Assembly: GCA_036826475.1 (NCBI GenBank)
Contig: DAISWG010000013.1
Span: 1-64,000, forward strand
DNA length: 64,000 nucleotides
Source of the DNA: Miltoncostaea sp036826475
GTDB lineage: Bacteria; Actinomycetota; Thermoleophilia; Miltoncostaeales; Miltoncostaeaceae
Direction of reading: 5' to 3'
Shown here: in pieces, positions 51,634-60,715 of the stretch
Layout: each line of letters opens with the position of its first letter
How positions within the stretch are numbered: position 1 is the stretch's first letter
Made by a program: the position numbers and the translations under genes
The notes under the pieces: model-generated
What the model was told of the DNA's origin: nothing
Database searches by the model: none
The model's input: the letters and a program-made list of their open reading frames with translations, nothing else

Positions 51634-52290
51634 CTAGGTCGCGCCCTCCAGCCCGGCGCGGGCCCCCTCCAGGTGGGCCTCCACCAGCCGCCCCGCGGCG
51701 CGGGCGTCGCCCGCGCCGATGGCGTCGCAGATGGCGCGGTGCTCGTCGAGGAACCGGCGCATCAGCGCGGGGTCGCGGGCCACCGTGGTGGCGACCATCC
51801 GCCGCTGGCGGTCGCGCAGCGAATCCGACAGCCGCGCGAGGATCGCGTTCCCCGCCGCCGCCACGATCGCGTGGTGGAAGTCGCGGTCGGTCCGCACGAA
51901 CGCGGGCACGTCGCCGCCGTCGAGCGCCGCCTGCTGGCGGTCGAGCAGATCCTGGAGCTCCGTGGCCACCCGCCCGCGCCGGCCTTCGTCGCGCGCGACC
52001 CGCCGGGCCGCGTCGCGCTCCACCAGGAGCCGGGTGTCCATCAGGTCGCGCACCTCGCCCGGCGAGACCGGCACCACCAGCGCGCCCCGCTTGGGATAGA
52101 GGCGCATCAGCCCCTCCGCCTCCAGCAGCAGGAACGCCTCGCGCACCGGCGTCCGCGACACCTCCAGCGCCTCCGCCACCTCGCCCTCCGACAGCAGCTC
52201 GCCGCCGGGGTAGGCGCCGTCCAGGATCCGCTCCTTCACGAACGCGTAGACGCGATCCTTCGCGGCGGGTGGGCGGTCGGCGGCGGACAT
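51634..52290 (-). CDS. GntR family transcriptional regulator (FadR/FCD type)
   Basis: A 218-residue regulator. N-terminal winged helix-turn-helix GELLSEGEVAEALEVSRTPVREAFLLLEAEGLMRLYPKRGALV, with the R-T-P-V-R-E-A recognition pattern of GntR. C-terminal FCD domain has DFHHAIVAAAGNAIL, DEHRAICDAIGAGDARAAGRLVEAHLEGA, holding the metal/effector-binding His and Asp residues. It is divergent from an MFS gene with 57 bases between, so it likely represses that gene and itself, with a small organic acid as effector. This is inferred from the layout. Confidence 0.9.
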   Translation of the reverse strand: MSAADRPPAAKDRVYAFVKERILDGAYPGGELLSEGEVAEALEVSRTPVREAFLLLEAEGLMRLYPKRGALVVPVSPGEVRDLMDTRLLVERDAARRVARDEGRRGRVATELQDLLDRQQAALDGGDVPAFVRTDRDFHHAIVAAAGNAILARLSDSLRDRQRRMVATTVARDPALMRRFLDEHRAICDAIGAGDARAAGRLVEAHLEGARAGLEGAT

Positions 52291-52323
52291 GTGGAATCTC
52301 TACCGCGCCGCGAGTCGCACGGC

Positions 52324-52370
52324 AATCCGATGTGATATGCATTCGTCATGCATCTAAGACGCATCGGATT
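52324..52370. promoter_or_regulatory. Nested inverted repeats, probable GntR operator at the MFS gene start
   Basis: AATCCGATG (52324-52332) is an exact inverted copy of CATCGGATT (52362-52370). Within it, two ATGCAT hexamers (52337-52342 and 52348-52353) are spaced by 5 bases, the usual spacing of FCD-type GntR half-sites. The second hexamer includes the start codon of the MFS gene, so binding would directly block translation or transcription initiation. The stretch is AT-rich compared to its surroundings. Confidence 0.55.
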
Positions 52371-53604
52371 GGGCCGCGCGTGGGTGGCCTGGGGGCTGGC
52401 CGCGTCGTTCTACCTGGTGGCGCTGTTCCACCGGATGAGCCTGGGGGTCGCGTCCCTGGATGCGCAGGAGCGCTTCGGGCTGTCGGCAGGGACGATCGCG
52501 ACGCTGTCGGCGCTGCAGCTGGGGCTGTACCTGGCCTGGACGATCCCTGCGGGGCTGGCCGCCGACCGGATCGGTCCGCGGCGGGCGCTCACCATCGGCC
52601 TGGTGCTCATGGCGGTCGGCGAGACGGCGTTCGGCCTCGCGGCGGCGGCGCCGCTGGCGCTGGGCGGCCGGGCGCTGGTGGGCGTCGGGGACGCGTTCAT
52701 GTTCCTGTCGGTCCTACGGATCGCGCAGAACTGGTTCCCGGCGCGACGCTACGCGCTGCTGGCGAGCCTGACGGGCCTGGCCGGGGCGATCGGGCAGATC
52801 GGGACGACGGTGCCGCTGGGCGCCGCCCTGGAGGGGATCGGGTGGACGGCGACGTTCGCCGGCAGCGGCGCGCTGACGGCGGCGCTCGCGGTGCTGTGCA
52901 TGCGCTTCGTCCGCGACCGTCCGGCGGGCGCGCCGGCGCCGGGGGGCGCGCCGGACGCGCGGCGCATGCCGGTGGGGGCGACGCTGCGGGCGGCGTGGAC
53001 GCAGCCGGCGACGCGGCGGGCGTTCTGGTCGCACTTCGCGCTGATGGGGCCGTTCGTCGCGATCACGGCGCTGTGGGGCTACCCGTGGCTGGTCCGGGCG
53101 CAGGACGTGGCGCCCGCGACGGCGCGGGCGTGGCTGATGCTGTGCGTGGTGGCGTTCGGCGCGTCCGCCCCGGCCTTCGGGGCGCTGGCGGCGCGCGGGC
53201 CGGCGGTGCGGGACGCGCTGCTGCGGTGGGGCGCGGTCGCGCTGGCGGCGGGATGGTCGGCGGCGCTGCTGTGGCCGGGCGGGCACGCGCCGGCGGCGGT
53301 GGTCGTGACGGCGCTGGTCCTGACGGGCCTGGCGGGTGCGTGCGCGATGCTGAGCTTCGACGTCGCACGGGCGGGCAACCCGTCGGAGCACGCGGGCGCG
53401 GCGACGGGGCTGGCGAACACCGGCGGCTTCTCGGCGGCGGTCGCCACCCAGCTCGCGGCGGCGGCGGTGCTGCACGTGGCGGACGTCCCGATCGGGGTGG
53501 CGCTGCTGCCGATGCTGGGCCTGCTGCTGGCGGCGGCGGTCCGGGTGGTGCGGGGCGGTGGGCGCCGGGCGCCGGAGGAGGCGCCCGCGGCGCTGGCGGC
53601 GTGA
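52348..53604 (+). CDS. Major facilitator superfamily transporter
   Basis: A 418-residue MFS protein with 12 predicted membrane helices, opening with WVAWGLAASFYLVALFHRMSLGVAS. The helix 2-3 loop motif LAADRIGPRRALTIG is the conserved MFS motif A (GxxxDRxGRR-like). Substrate unknown. No RBS precedes ATG 52348, so it may be leaderless or start at GTG 52384; the family opening supports either. Control by the divergent GntR regulator is likely, with operator repeats over the start. Confidence 0.88.
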   Translation: MHLRRIGLGRAWVAWGLAASFYLVALFHRMSLGVASLDAQERFGLSAGTIATLSALQLGLYLAWTIPAGLAADRIGPRRALTIGLVLMAVGETAFGLAAAAPLALGGRALVGVGDAFMFLSVLRIAQNWFPARRYALLASLTGLAGAIGQIGTTVPLGAALEGIGWTATFAGSGALTAALAVLCMRFVRDRPAGAPAPGGAPDARRMPVGATLRAAWTQPATRRAFWSHFALMGPFVAITALWGYPWLVRAQDVAPATARAWLMLCVVAFGASAPAFGALAARGPAVRDALLRWGAVALAAGWSAALLWPGGHAPAAVVVTALVLTGLAGACAMLSFDVARAGNPSEHAGAATGLANTGGFSAAVATQLAAAAVLHVADVPIGVALLPMLGLLLAAAVRVVRGGGRRAPEEAPAALAA

Positions 53605-53605
53605 C

Positions 53606-53625
53606 GGCCGGCCCCGGGGCCGGCC
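53606..53625. terminator. Bidirectional palindrome between convergent genes
   Basis: GGCCGGCCCC (53606-53615) and GGGGCCGGCC (53616-53625) form a perfect 20-base palindrome two bases after the MFS stop and 10 bases before the end of the YVTN gene. It could terminate both convergent transcripts. No T tract. Confidence 0.5.
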
Positions 53626-53634
53626 GCCGCGCGA

Positions 53635-54807
53635 TCAGCGGTCGTCGTACACCCGGATCTGCCCGCCGTAGCAGGCCACCCACACCCGATGGGTGACCGG
53701 CTCGTAGGTGATCCCGATCGGGTTGGGACACGCGGGGATCGTCTGCATCACGTGCAGGTCGGATGCGCGCAGCTTGCTCACGGTGCCGCTCTCGTAGTTC
53801 ACGACGTACAGGGCGCGGCCGTCGGCGGCGATCGCGAGGCTGCGCGGGGCGCTCCCGGTGCTGACCTTGGTCACGGCGCCGGTGCGCAGGTCCAGGCGGG
53901 CCACCCGCCCCTCGGCGTTCAGCGTGGCGAAGAGGACCTTGCCGGCGGGGCCCACCACCACGGCGCGGGGGCCCAGGCCGATGGGCAGGCGCCGCGTGCG
54001 CCAGGTGGTCAGGTCGACGCGCACGATCTCGGTGCCGCCCATCTGCGCGACGTACGCCACGTCCCTGGTCGGCGAGACCGCGATGCCGCGGGGGTACGGG
54101 CCGATCGGGATGCTGCGCACCTGGCGGCCGCGCCTCGTGGAGACGACGCTCACGTCGTAGCCGCACCAGTTGCTGACGAGTACGTATGCGCCGTCTCGCG
54201 AGACGGCGACCACCTTCGGCACCGGGCCCACCCGGTAGGCCCGGTCGATCGTGAGCCGGTCGAGGCGGATGCGGTACACGAAGCTGCGGTCGTAGCCGGA
54301 GGACGGCGAGCACTCGTCGTGCCCCTCCGGCCCGAACCCGGGGCCGTACATGGAGTAGTTCGAGACGTACGCGTGGCTGCCGTCGGGCGAGAAGGCCGCC
54401 TCGACGGGGGCGCCGCGCTGCTCGCCGCGGTATTCCGGGTATCCCAGGCGCGAGAGCCTCACCGTGTCGGGAATCGTCTTCCGCAGCCGCAGGCGGCGGG
54501 CGTCGTACACCGTCACCGAGTGCCGGTACATCATGTTCTGGGCGAAGACGAGGCCGGTGCCGGAGGCGGCGACCGACTTGGGGGAGATGTCGCCGCCGAA
54601 TGTCGTCCTCAGCGACAGCCGGCCCCGGTCGGAGCGGTGCCCCGGCGCCCGGGGGGTGCGGGCGGGGGCAGTCGTCGAAGGCGGGTCGGTGCGCGCGGCG
54701 GCGGGATCGCCGGCCGTGGACTGCCCGCATGCCGCGACCATGAGGACGCCCCCCGCGGCGAGTACGGCGGAGGTGGCGCCGAGGACGAGGCGGCGGGACG
54801 GGCGCAT
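53635..54807 (-). CDS. YVTN beta-propeller lipoprotein
   Basis: A 390-residue lipoprotein with lipobox VAAC at residues 24-27 (Cys27). A 30-residue Pro/Thr linker is followed by a seven-bladed YVTN-type propeller with repeats such as FSPDGSHAYVSNYSMYG, VSRDGAYVLVSNWCGYDVSVV, VSPTRDVAYVAQMGGTEIVRV and IAADGRALYVVNYESGTVSKL. Such proteins are surface-attached and may bind partners or metals; a substrate is unknown. ATG start at 54807. Flanked by the MFS gene (convergent) and ahcY (same strand, about 140 bases apart with nothing clear). Confidence 0.88.
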   Translation of the reverse strand: MRPSRRLVLGATSAVLAAGGVLMVAACGQSTAGDPAAARTDPPSTTAPARTPRAPGHRSDRGRLSLRTTFGGDISPKSVAASGTGLVFAQNMMYRHSVTVYDARRLRLRKTIPDTVRLSRLGYPEYRGEQRGAPVEAAFSPDGSHAYVSNYSMYGPGFGPEGHDECSPSSGYDRSFVYRIRLDRLTIDRAYRVGPVPKVVAVSRDGAYVLVSNWCGYDVSVVSTRRGRQVRSIPIGPYPRGIAVSPTRDVAYVAQMGGTEIVRVDLTTWRTRRLPIGLGPRAVVVGPAGKVLFATLNAEGRVARLDLRTGAVTKVSTGSAPRSLAIAADGRALYVVNYESGTVSKLRASDLHVMQTIPACPNPIGITYEPVTHRVWVACYGGQIRVYDDR

Positions 54808-54948
54808 CCCGCCAGCGTTCGGCGGCCGGGCCCGCGCTCCTGCGCGCCCGGCCTCCGGCGGGGATGATTCCCGCCGGCCCTACCGCGCGAAGCGCGGTCG
54901 CAGCGCCCGCGTAGAGAGGTGCTGCATGGCCGGCGGGATTGTCCGCCC

Positions 54949-56403
<1,455 letters not shown>

Positions 56404-56413
56404 GCGGTCTCCG

Positions 56414-56788
56414 TCAGGTCGTCGGTGAGGGCTGGGGCAGGCCGAGCAGGCGCATGTGCTTCTGCTGCTCGTGGCGCAGCCAGTCGTCCGGGGTGGTGTC
56501 GGGCGGGCGGGTGGGGGTGGCGTCGAGCCATGCGTCCACCGCGCCGGAGAGGTCGTCGTCCATGCGCAGGCGCCGCGCGAAGCCGACCTCGCCCAGGGCG
56601 ACGTCGTGGTCGCGCAGCAGCTCGCGCAGGGTGCGCAGCCGCTGGAGCTCCGCGGCGCCGTACAGGCGGTAGCCGCCCGGGGAGCGGGTGGGCACCACCA
56701 GGCCGATGCGCTCGATGTAGCGCAGCATCCGCGACGACCACCCGGTCGTGGCGGCCGCCTCGTTGATCGTCAAAGCATCCGTCGCCAC
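56414..56788 (-). CDS. MerR family transcriptional regulator
   Basis: A 124-residue regulator with an N-terminal MerR helix-turn-helix (LTINEAAATTGWSSRMLRYIERIGLVVPTRSPGGYRLYGAAELQRL) and a short helical dimerisation segment. No cysteines that would bind metal are visible and the effector domain is short, so a small-molecule or protein signal is likely. The start chosen is GTG 56788 (AAGG, spacing 8); GTG 56797 is an alternative. The next gene, ahcY, is 10 bases away. A 24-base imperfect palindrome lies immediately upstream and overlaps the alternative start. Confidence 0.85.
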   Translation of the reverse strand: MATDALTINEAAATTGWSSRMLRYIERIGLVVPTRSPGGYRLYGAAELQRLRTLRELLRDHDVALGEVGFARRLRMDDDLSGAVDAWLDATPTRPPDTTPDDWLRHEQQKHMRLLGLPQPSPTT

Positions 56789-56795
56789 GCGCGGC

Positions 56796-56819
56796 ACCTT
56801 ACCACGGTCGTGTCAAGGT
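56796..56819 (-). promoter_or_regulatory. MerR-type operator upstream of merR-ahcY
   Basis: On the minus strand, ACCTTGACAC and GTGGTAAGGT form an imperfect inverted repeat (8 of 10 pairs) with a 4-base centre. It contains TTGACA, a -35-like hexamer. MerR-family proteins bind such dyads at their own promoters. It lies between murI and merR, so ahcY may have its own promoter here. Confidence 0.5.
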
Positions 56820-57652
56820 TGGTGCAGGCCGGGGTCGACCACCTCCACGGCGCCGATCGGCTCGCCGAGCACCCGCGCGCCCAGGGTCCGGAACACCTCC
56901 GGATCGCCGCTGCACGCGAAGCGGCGGGGGGCCGCGCCCCCCCCCCCCGGCCCCCGCACCCCCCCCCCCCCCCGGGGGGCCGCCCGCGCCAGGGCGTCGG
57001 CCACCTCCCCGGCCATCTCGGCGCCGCCCTCGACGAGGGTCACGCCCGGCAGGGCGTCCGGCACCAGCGGCGCCACCGCCGGGAAGTGGGTGCACCCCAG
57101 GATGGCCGTGTCCACCCCGGCCTCGCGCAGGGGCGCGGCGCACCGCGCGACCAGGTCGGCCACCGCCGCGTCGAGCGGCCCGCCGTTCTGGACCGCCGCG
57201 GCCAGCCCGGGGCACGCGACCCCGGTCACCCGCACCCCCGCGTCGTAGGCCTGGGCCATCCGCGGATACGCGCCGGAGGCGATGGTGGCTGCGGTGGCGA
57301 GCACGCCGATGCGCCGGTTGCGCGTGGCGCGCACGGCGGCGTGCACGTCGGGACGGATCGGCCCGATCACCGGCTGCGACAGGGCGCGCTGCAGGCCGGG
57401 CAGCGCGACGGCCGTGGCGGTGTTGCACGCCACCGCCACGAGCTTCACGCCCTGGGCGGCCAGCCACGCCCCGATGGCGAGGGCCCGGGCCCGCACCTCG
57501 GCGGGGTCGCGCTCGCCGTATGGGAACCACGCGGTGTCGCCGAAGTAGACGACGTCCTCGGCGGGCATCGCCGCGATGCACTCCCGCAGGACGGTGAGCC
57601 CGCCGACGCCGGAGTCGAACACCCCGATCGGCCTTCCGATGCCGTGCGGCAC
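56813..57652 (-). CDS. murI: Glutamate racemase
   Basis: A 279-residue glutamate racemase that makes D-glutamate for peptidoglycan. Catalytic cysteines are in VAVACNTATAVALP (near residue 73) and AILGCTHFPAVAPL (near 186), with the N-terminal IGVFDSGVGGLTVLRE phosphate/substrate loop and the conserved YFGDTAWFPYGER. The C-terminal part contains a poly-glycine stretch (RGGGGVRGPGGGGAAPRR) encoded by long C runs that is not typical of the family. GTG start at 57652. Upstream is the divergent GNAT gene. Confidence 0.92.
   Translation of the reverse strand: MPHGIGRPIGVFDSGVGGLTVLRECIAAMPAEDVVYFGDTAWFPYGERDPAEVRARALAIGAWLAAQGVKLVAVACNTATAVALPGLQRALSQPVIGPIRPDVHAAVRATRNRRIGVLATAATIASGAYPRMAQAYDAGVRVTGVACPGLAAAVQNGGPLDAAVADLVARCAAPLREAGVDTAILGCTHFPAVAPLVPDALPGVTLVEGGAEMAGEVADALARAAPRGGGGVRGPGGGGAAPRRFACSGDPEVFRTLGARVLGEPIGAVEVVDPGLHQP
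56937..56979. repeat. Long homopolymer C tracts inside murI
   Basis: Twelve C bases (56937-56948) and fifteen C bases (56959-56973, followed by six G) occur within 43 bases of the murI 3' region. In the coding direction these are G runs giving a poly-Gly segment. Such runs are prone to slippage in replication and to assembly error. Confidence 0.8.
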
Positions 57653-57699
57653 GGGTCGACGATAGCCTCGGAGCGACGACCCGCGAGCGGGAGACGACC

Positions 57700-58260
57700 G
57701 TGGCGACGACGCCGGAGCCCCAGACGGGCACGCCCATCCTGCGCGCCGGCACGCCCGCCGACGCCCCCGCCGTGGCGGCGCTGATCCGGCGCGAGAACCG
57801 GCGGCCCGCCGACGAGGCGGCGATCGCGGCCAGCCTCGCCTCGGCGCCGAGCGTGGTGGCGGTCGACGGGGACGAGCTGGTGGCGTTCTTCTACGGCCGC
57901 CCCTTCGCGCCCGACATCGTGGAGATGCAGAACATGCTCATCGCGGGGCGCCTGCGCCGGATCGGCCTGGGCCGCCGGATGGTCGCCCGGCTCGAGGACG
58001 ACCTGCGCGCCGCCGGCTACCGCGCCGCGATCGGGTCGAACTCGGTGCTGCACCGCAACACCACCCCGGAGCGCTGCATGGCGGCGCGGGCGTTCTGGCT
58101 GCGGATGGGCTGGCACATCGTGCTGGCCACCGGTGGGTCGGTGGTGCTGGTGCGCTGGCTGGGGCCCCCGGCGACGCCGGGCAGCGGTCAGGGCGTCGCG
58201 GCCGCCGTGGGCGAGCCGTCCGCGGGCGCGAGCCCGGACGCCTCCGCGATGAGCTCGTAG
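57700..58260 (+). CDS. GNAT family N-acetyltransferase
   Basis: A 186-residue acetyltransferase. The acetyl-CoA binding loop is seen as AGRLRRIGLGRRMVARLEDDLRA (R/Q-x-x-G-x-G/A pattern), with GTPADAPAVAALIRRE at the start and FWLRMGWHIV near the end, the usual GNAT layout. Substrate unknown. GTG start at 57700 (GAGACGACC upstream). Convergent overlap of 73 bases with the LLM gene, so the last 25 residues (rich in Gly, Ala, Ser) are likely disordered. Confidence 0.85.
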   Translation: MATTPEPQTGTPILRAGTPADAPAVAALIRRENRRPADEAAIAASLASAPSVVAVDGDELVAFFYGRPFAPDIVEMQNMLIAGRLRRIGLGRRMVARLEDDLRAAGYRAAIGSNSVLHRNTTPERCMAARAFWLRMGWHIVLATGGSVVLVRWLGPPATPGSGQGVAAAVGEPSAGASPDASAMSS

Positions 58261-59246
58261 GAGCGTCGCCGGGCCTCCGGGGAGTGGGTGATGGTGACGA
58301 CGAGGACCTCGTCGGCGCCGTACTCCTCGGCCACCTCCTCGAGACCCGCGCGCACCCTCCCGGGCGCGCCCGTGATCATGCGGCGCGTCCGCGGGCGGTC
58401 CAGCGGCCGGGGCGGCCGGGGCCGGGCGCGCTCCTCGGCGAGCCATGCCGCCGCGGTGTCCGGGTCGGGGAGCGCGATGGGGCGGCCGCGGCGGAGCATC
58501 CGCATCGCCATCGTCACCGACGAGGCGAGGTGCTCGGCCTCCTCGTCGGTGTCGGCGCAGATCGCCGAGACGGCCACCAGCACGTACGGCTCGGCCCGGT
58601 CGGCCGACCGCTCGAAGCGGCCGCGGTACTCGGCGGCGGCGGGCGCGCCCGTGGCGCTGATGAAGTCGGCGAACGCGTACGGCAGCCCCAGCTCGGCGGC
58701 CCACAGGGCGCTCTGCATCGACGACCCCAGCATCCAGAGCTCGGGCAGCTCGGGCAGGCCGGGCAGCGCGGCGTGCCGGGCGAAGGGGTGCTCGGCCGGC
58801 ATCTCGTCGCGCAGGTAGGCGACCAGCTCGGCGAGCTGCTGCGGGAAGTCGTCCGGCATCGCCTGGCTGCGGTCGCGCTGGAGCGCGAACGTCGTGGTGG
58901 GGTCGGTGCCCGCGGCCCGTCCGATGCCCAGGTCGATGCGCCCGGGGAACAGCCCGGCCAGGATGCTGAACGTCTCGGCCACCTTCAGCGGGCTGTAGTG
59001 GGGCAGCATCACGCCGCCCGACCCCACGCGCATCCGCGTGGTGGCCGACGCGATCGCCGGGATGAGCGACTCCGGGCTGGCCCCGGCCAGCAGCGGGCCG
59101 CCGTGGTGCTCGGCCACCCAGTAGCGGCCATACCCGAGCCGCTCGGTCAGGCGGGCCAGCGCCACGGTCTCGCGCAGCGCGGCCGCGCCGCTCGAGCCCT
59201 CCGACACCGGTGACTGGTCGAGTACGCCGAGACGCATCCCGCTCAT
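58188..59246 (-). CDS. LLM class flavin-dependent oxidoreductase
   Basis: A 352-residue luciferase-like monooxygenase-type protein. Conserved features are MRLGVLDQSPVSEG, WVAEHHGGPLLAGASPE, VGSGGVMLPHYSPLKVAE, FPGRIDLGIGRAAGTDP and VLVVTITHSPEARRRSYELIAE. The family binds FMN or F420; which one cannot be told. The ATG start at 59246 overlaps the stop of the beta-lactamase-like gene (ATGA), so translation is likely coupled. Length and motif order match the LLM family. Confidence 0.92.
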   Translation of the reverse strand: MSGMRLGVLDQSPVSEGSSGAAALRETVALARLTERLGYGRYWVAEHHGGPLLAGASPESLIPAIASATTRMRVGSGGVMLPHYSPLKVAETFSILAGLFPGRIDLGIGRAAGTDPTTTFALQRDRSQAMPDDFPQQLAELVAYLRDEMPAEHPFARHAALPGLPELPELWMLGSSMQSALWAAELGLPYAFADFISATGAPAAAEYRGRFERSADRAEPYVLVAVSAICADTDEEAEHLASSVTMAMRMLRRGRPIALPDPDTAAAWLAEERARPRPPRPLDRPRTRRMITGAPGRVRAGLEEVAEEYGADEVLVVTITHSPEARRRSYELIAEASGLAPADGSPTAAATP

Positions 59247-60715
59247 CGTAGGAGCGCCGCCACCGCCGCGCCCCGGGCCTGCGCCGCCGCCAGCGTCACG
59301 CCGCCCTCGTCGTAGGTCGCCAGCGTCACGATCGCCGGGCCCCCGGGCCGGTAGACGATGGCGGCCGCCAGGCGGGCGGCGCGGATCCACCCGTTCTTCT
59401 GGGCCACCACGGTGCCGGGGGCGACGCCGCCCGCGACGAGGCTCGCGTTGTCGCCGCGCTGCTGCGACGCCGCGAGCCACCCGATGGCCATGCGCGCCTG
59501 GTGGACGGTGAGGCCGGTCGACGCCCCCGCGGCGCGGTCCCCCGCCGCGGCCGAGTGCAGCGACAGGAGCATGCGGCCCAGGTCGCGGGCGGTGGTGACC
59601 CGGCGCGACACCAGGGGCGGCGCCACCTGGGTGCCCACGATGTACTCGCCTGGGAACGTGCTGGCGCGGGCGCCGAGGCGGCGCAGCCCCTCCTCGGCGG
59701 TCGCCTGCCCGCCGAACCGGCGCAGCAGGCGGTTCGTCGCCAGGTTGCTCGACCACGACGCCATCGCCCGGAGGTCGTACGCGTACGCCGAGCGCTCCGG
59801 CGCGCCCCCCAGGCGGGCGAGCACCGCCGCCATGAGCCCCAGCTTCACGGTGGACGCCGCCGGGAAGCGCAGGTCGGATCCGGCGCCGGCGGAGCGCCCG
59901 TCGGTCAGGTCGTGCACCCACGCCGCCCGGAAGCGGGGCCCGCCGTCGAGCGCGGCGACGAGGCGGCGGCCCAGCGCGGCGTCGGCGCGGGGAGCGGCCG
60001 CCGGCCGCAGGCCGCTGCCGGGCAGCAGCACTGCGCCGCGCGAGACCAGGACGCGGGTGACGCCGGCGCCCGCCGTGAACGCGATGCGCAGATCGTGGGG
60101 GCCCGGCGCGACGTTCACCCCGAAGCGCACGCGTCCGCCCCGGACCGCGGCGGTCCCGGCGAAGCCGCCGTCGACGGTGAGGGTCGCCGACGTCGCATCC
60201 TCGGGCGCGCGGGCCACGACGGGGCCGGCGAACGCCTCACCCGGCGCCGGGCTCATCGACAGCGGGGGCGGGGCGGGGGCCGAGCCGCCGCCGTCGCAGC
60301 GGGCCCGGCGCGCCGCGACCAGGGGCCGCGCGCGCTCCGCCGACCGCCGGCCCGCCGCGCGGTCGCCGGGGCTGGGGCGGTCGACGCCCTCTATCTCCAG
60401 CACCCGGCCGGCGGCGTAGCGGTCGAGGGCGACGCGCAGCGGCGCGCACCCGCGCGAGACGGGCGCGGCCCGGCGCAGCGCCTCCTGGAGGTCGCGGGCG
60501 GCGTCGTACGCGGCCTGCCACCCCTCGGGCGTGGAGGCCCGGGCGGCGGCGCGCTCGGCGGCCGGGTAGAGGGTGCGGGAGGCGCGGGCCACCGCCGCGT
60601 CGGCGCCGGCGGCGTCCGCCGGCGCCAAGCCGCCCGCGGTCGTGAACGCCAGAATCGCCGATGCGGCGAGGATGGCCGGACTCGCGGATCGTCGGGGCGG
60701 GTACGCAGCGGTCAT
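59243..60715 (-). CDS. Secreted class A beta-lactamase-like serine hydrolase with N-terminal extension
   Basis: A 490-residue protein with a signal peptide (RRSASPAILAASAILAFTTAGGLAPADA). Residues 40-260 are an N-terminal helical and Ig-like part not usual in beta-lactamases. The C-terminal domain holds the penicillin-binding motifs: STVK (Ser near 286), SSN (near 321, in place of SDN) and KNG (near 446, in place of KTG). These residues are enough for a serine beta-lactamase or a carboxypeptidase; the substitutions from SDN and KTG make resistance activity uncertain. ATG start at 60715. Divergent from the AI-2E gene with overlapping start codons. Confidence 0.85.
   Translation of the reverse strand: MTAAYPPRRSASPAILAASAILAFTTAGGLAPADAAGADAAVARASRTLYPAAERAAARASTPEGWQAAYDAARDLQEALRRAAPVSRGCAPLRVALDRYAAGRVLEIEGVDRPSPGDRAAGRRSAERARPLVAARRARCDGGGSAPAPPPLSMSPAPGEAFAGPVVARAPEDATSATLTVDGGFAGTAAVRGGRVRFGVNVAPGPHDLRIAFTAGAGVTRVLVSRGAVLLPGSGLRPAAAPRADAALGRRLVAALDGGPRFRAAWVHDLTDGRSAGAGSDLRFPAASTVKLGLMAAVLARLGGAPERSAYAYDLRAMASWSSNLATNRLLRRFGGQATAEEGLRRLGARASTFPGEYIVGTQVAPPLVSRRVTTARDLGRMLLSLHSAAAGDRAAGASTGLTVHQARMAIGWLAASQQRGDNASLVAGGVAPGTVVAQKNGWIRAARLAAAIVYRPGGPAIVTLATYDEGGVTLAAAQARGAAVAALLR

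Noticed and set aside
57700..58260. The 73-base convergent overlap at the GNAT end as evidence of a frame error
   Set aside because: Both frames keep good family similarity until near the end, and the tail is low-complexity. Long convergent overlaps occur elsewhere in the window (for example 61801-61856).
59243..60715. A confirmed antibiotic-resistance beta-lactamase
   Set aside because: Key motifs SDN and KTG are changed to SSN and KNG and there is a large N-terminal extension, so resistance cannot be claimed from sequence.
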